DNA from: Stramenopiles sp. TOSAG23-2
Lineage: Eukaryota > Sar
Assembly (NCBI GenBank): GCA_900128395.1
Contig: LT649581.1
Coordinates: 1 to 19,503, forward strand
Direction of reading: 5' to 3'
DNA length: 19,503 nt
The notes below the pieces were generated by a model. That model was not told where the DNA came from, did no database searches, and saw nothing but the letters and a program-made list of their open reading frames with translations. Shown piece by piece: positions 16,963 to 19,503 of the stretch (its first letter is position 1; every line of letters begins with the position of its first letter). A program made the position numbers and the translations under genes.

Positions 16963-19256
16963 ATGTCAATGAATCCTTTACATATAGGAATGGATGCTAG
17001 TAATACAACGTCAAATACAACAAATATTACTTCTACACCTACTAGTAAGATTAATAATATTGATAATAATAATTATAGTAGCGATGAAAAAGTAGTACCT
17101 AGTCCAACAAGTAGTAGTAATAACAGTCAAAGAGATAGTAGCAGCCAAAGAGACAGTAGCAGTCAAAGTGACAGTAGTAGCAGCGAAGGTAGTAAAGAAT
17201 ACGTCGCAACTGACCCTAGTGGCGAATATATAATAGAACAATCATTAGGGCGTGGAGGCCATGGTTCAGTGCACCTTGCTCGACATGCAATAAGTAACAC
17301 TTTAATTGCTGTGAAAATAACACAAAATGTAAAAAATACATATGTAGAAGTAGAGGCAATATCAAAGTTACGGCATAATAATGTATTAAAGATATTTGAT
17401 TGTAAAACAAGTGCTGATGGCAAACTTATTTATGTATATTTAGAATTATGTCGTGGTGGCGAATTGTTTAATAAAATTGTTGCGAATCCTGAAGGTAAAT
17501 TAAGTCGACGACAAGCTCATCGTTATTGCGGCCAATTATTAACTGCTTTATCTTATTGTCATAGCCGTGGCGTAGCTCATCGTGATATTAAACCTGAAAA
17601 TTTACTATTAGGCGATGATGATCAATTGAAAATAGCAGATTTCGGATTAGCATATTTATTAGGGAAACAACGAGAAACAGAGACGTGGAATTTAGCACAA
17701 TCAAAATGTGGAACAGCATTATATGCCGCACCAGAAATATGGAATGAAAATGAATATAATCCATTTTCTGCTGATATATGGAGCGCCGGAGTTGTTTTTT
17801 TTTTGCATGTTGACCGGGCATCCACCATTTAAGCAAGCATCAACAACATGTTCAAAGTATCGAAGATATATGAAAGGCTCATATAGGTGGCCAAAATCCC
17901 TTCACGAGGATGATAAACAATTGTTAATGAGAATATTAGAACCAGATCCAACTAAACGTTATACTAGTACACAAATTTTAAGGCATAAATTGATTGATAC
18001 AGCACTGAAATCCGATGCTGCTTATGTGAAAAAATATGTTTCATCAAAAGATGGTTTATTGCGACCGACACCATATAGAGAAACAATAGAAACATTGAAA
18101 AGGCGAAGGGAACAAATGTCTGAATCAGCAAGACGGAGAAAGTTTGAGGCAGAAGCTGAAATGTACAATTTTCAATATAGCAGCAGCAGCAGTAGTAGTA
18201 GCAATCGTAAAAATAATAGTAATTGGAGAGGTACCAATAAAAATAGTCATGACTATGTCATTTCCTCGAATATGGAACAAGATAACAACGTTAGAAAATT
18301 TCGTCGTGTAAATAGTGGTGATTCCGTTCACTCGGATACTACTAAATACAGTAATAGTAGTATTGACAGTGGTAAAATATCAAGTGACGCAGGAGATTTG
18401 GCGAGAAAAATGGCTGATCGAATATTGAGACAAGTATTAGGTGTATCAACTGTAAACGGTAGTGGCAATAAGAATTCAAGAGAAAGTCACCGATCGGCAT
18501 TAATTAAAGATGGTGCAAAATATTCTGTAACTGCAAGGTTGAAAATGATTGATGATTTGACGAGCTCGACACACGATATGTACAATGGCCCATTTTCAGC
18601 GCAATGGGCCGTTGAAGAATTGAAACGAGTGCAAGAAGAATATGAGAAAATAAAGGAAAACCCAGATAACAAGGACGAAGTTCAATTAAGAAGAACATAT
18701 AAAGTACGTAAAAAACACCAAGATGGTGGTGGGAAAAGTCAAAATAATAGTAATGATAGTATTAACAGCGTCGTTCGACAAATGAACATAGCTTCGCCAC
18801 CTCTTGTAGATGGAGATGGTGGTGATAGAAAAACACGTAGTGGTTCCGACGCGGATAAAGATGGCAATAGTAGCAGTGGTAGCAATAGCAATACTTCGGT
18901 TAGTTTTTCAGGGGATGAGGGGCAGATGGATGGCGGCAGTAATAAGCAGCTTAAGAAAAAAGTGAAGCGGCATAATCCAGCAGAACAAATAAACCAGGGA
19001 AAAAGAGAAGAAAGGTTTCAGTTTAAGTATTAATGCTAGGGGTGGAGGTAGACGCGGGGGTGGTGGTAGAAAAAGACCATCAAGTGGATGCAAGTCGTTT
19101 GGCTGTGCATTTAAAAAAGCTAGAAATGAATATTTGCATCGTGGTGGACCACGACATTTTAATTGGAAAGGTAATTCATACCATGTTAGATGGAAAAATC
19201 CAAAAGAGAGTTGGAAAGATATTGAGCGAAAGTGCACAGGGCGATGTAGGCTTTAA
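16963..19256 (+). CDS. CHK1-like (CAMK group) Ser/Thr protein kinase, two apparent +1 frameshifts
   Basis: Three overlapping frames make one protein of about 763 residues if one base is removed from the T10 run (17795-17804) and one from the A5 run (19000-19004). Residues 55-72 are three tandem six-residue repeats, each beginning Ser-Gln. The kinase domain starts near 89: glycine loop LGRGGHGSV (95-103), AVKI with Lys118, AHRDIKPENLLL (Asp208), DFG (226-228), APE (256-258) and DIWSAG. It continues in the second frame through FFCMLTGHPPF, a CSKY segment and RYTSTQIL. The activation segment and GHPPFKQAS-C-Y region resemble CHK1, but other CAMK-like kinases are possible. A long Ser/Asn-rich basic tail follows. 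The third frame adds a Gly/Arg stretch and a Trp/His/Cys segment ending CTGRCRL, with AATAAA at the stop. All catalytic residues are present. Whether the shifts are sequencing errors cannot be decided here. Confidence 0.8.
17125..17178 (+). repeat. 18-bp tandem repeat coding three SQ motifs
   Basis: Three in-frame 18-bp units code SQRDSS, SQRDSS and SQSDSS at kinase residues 55-72. Synonymous differences between units show the repeat is not brand new. The serine-glutamine dipeptide is the target site of ATM/ATR-type kinases. Confidence 0.85.
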
Positions 19257-19503
19257 TAAAATAATAAAACAGAGTGGACAAGATAAATAAAAGTGGGCCG
19301 CGCTACTATTTTCACACTTGATTAATAGATCTGAGCCAAACGTTGCCCACCATGGTTGGGTGACGTTTGGAAAATTTTTTGAAATGGAGAAAGATTTCTT
19401 AACAAGTTCCTATAAATTTATGATCCTTCTTTTCTTTTTTCTCTTTCTTTTTCTCTCTCTTTTTTCTCTCTTTTTCTTTTCTTTTTCCTTTGTTATTAGT
19501 GTT
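19257..19503. other. 3' flank of the kinase gene with hairpin and pyrimidine tract
   Basis: Two AATAAA-type hexamers follow immediately after the kinase stop (19255-19272). A strong hairpin is at 19336-19370 (listed separately). From about 19428 to 19495 the plus strand is almost pure T/C, which could be a promoter-proximal or nucleosome-free tract for a gene beyond the window, or simple low-complexity DNA. Confidence 0.55.
19336..19370 (+). ncRNA. Strong GC-rich stem-loop, possible structured RNA
   Basis: CCAAACGTTGCCCA (19336-19349) pairs with TGGGTGACGTTTGG (19357-19370) along 14 consecutive positions: 12 Watson-Crick and two G-U wobbles (T19344-G19362 and G19345-T19361). The loop is CCATGGT. 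It is followed directly by AAAATTTTTTG, which fits an Sm-protein site, then a weak GAAAT/ATTTC hairpin (19380-19397). The island is GC-rich in AT-rich surroundings. It could be a 3' UTR element of the kinase or part of a small RNA. It does not contain the conserved loops of U1, U2, U4, U5 or U6 that I could recognise. Confidence 0.45.

Noticed and set aside
17780-17830. A spliceosomal intron as the cause of the kinase frame change
   Set aside because: Conserved kinase residues run up to and directly after the T run, leaving no room for an intron with GT and AG ends.
1654-19370. Giant-virus origin, suggested by 3' hairpins and an AAAATTGA string before PFAS
   Set aside because: Only two strong hairpins were found, the AAAATTGA touches the start codon rather than lying upstream, and TAF8, mitochondrial OGDH and STIMATE are ordinary nuclear eukaryotic genes.
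1-19503. tRNA genes, CRISPR arrays, insertion sequences
   Set aside because: No cloverleaf with a GTTCGA-type T-loop outside coding sequence, no spaced direct repeats and no transposase or terminal inverted repeats were seen by eye on either strand.

Overview
The window looks like nuclear DNA from an AT-rich, intron-poor, single-celled eukaryote. The evidence is a 2-oxoglutarate dehydrogenase E1 with a mitochondrial-type N terminus, a TFIID subunit (TAF8), a STIMATE-family membrane protein, a eukaryotic protein kinase, secreted proteins with signal peptides, and AATAAA poly(A) signals at or just after many stop codons. Every start codon I accept has A at -3. Asparagine, serine and threonine runs and trinucleotide repeats sit inside coding regions. 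Two very long genes (3.1 and 4.2 kb) are uninterrupted. I cannot place the organism; a stramenopile or another microbial protist is a guess.

Layout. 1-683: AT-rich DNA with a degenerate ~90-bp tandem repeat. 684-1622 (+): secreted six-cysteine protein of unknown function, followed by a 14-bp-stem hairpin. 2057-5134 (-): 2-oxoglutarate dehydrogenase E1. 5280-6592 (-): secreted cysteine-rich protein with a possible CHAP/NlpC-P60-like domain, its signal peptide out of frame with its body by one base. 7142-11359 (-): phosphoribosylformylglycinamidine synthase. 12033-12932 (+): TAF8. 13304-13759 (-): nucleoside diphosphate kinase. 14503-15276 (+): STIMATE-like protein. 15277-16962: a degraded-looking stretch with microsatellites, a possible small frameshifted gene, a possible ABC-transporter relic and a perfect 68-bp tandem duplication. 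16963-19256 (+): CHK1-like kinase broken across three reading frames. 19257-19503: a strong GC-rich hairpin next to an Sm-like site, then a pyrimidine tract.

The genes do not form a pathway or operon. They are mostly housekeeping genes: TCA cycle, purine synthesis, nucleotide balancing, transcription initiation, ER calcium signalling and checkpoint signalling. The most useful leads are the kinase (three SQ motifs in tandem before the catalytic domain, a basic Gly/Trp/Cys tail, two homopolymer frameshifts), the secreted protein at 5280-6592, the structured RNA candidates at 1654-1688 and 19336-19370, and the frequent overlap of AATAAA with stop codons. I found no clear evidence of a new multi-gene system.
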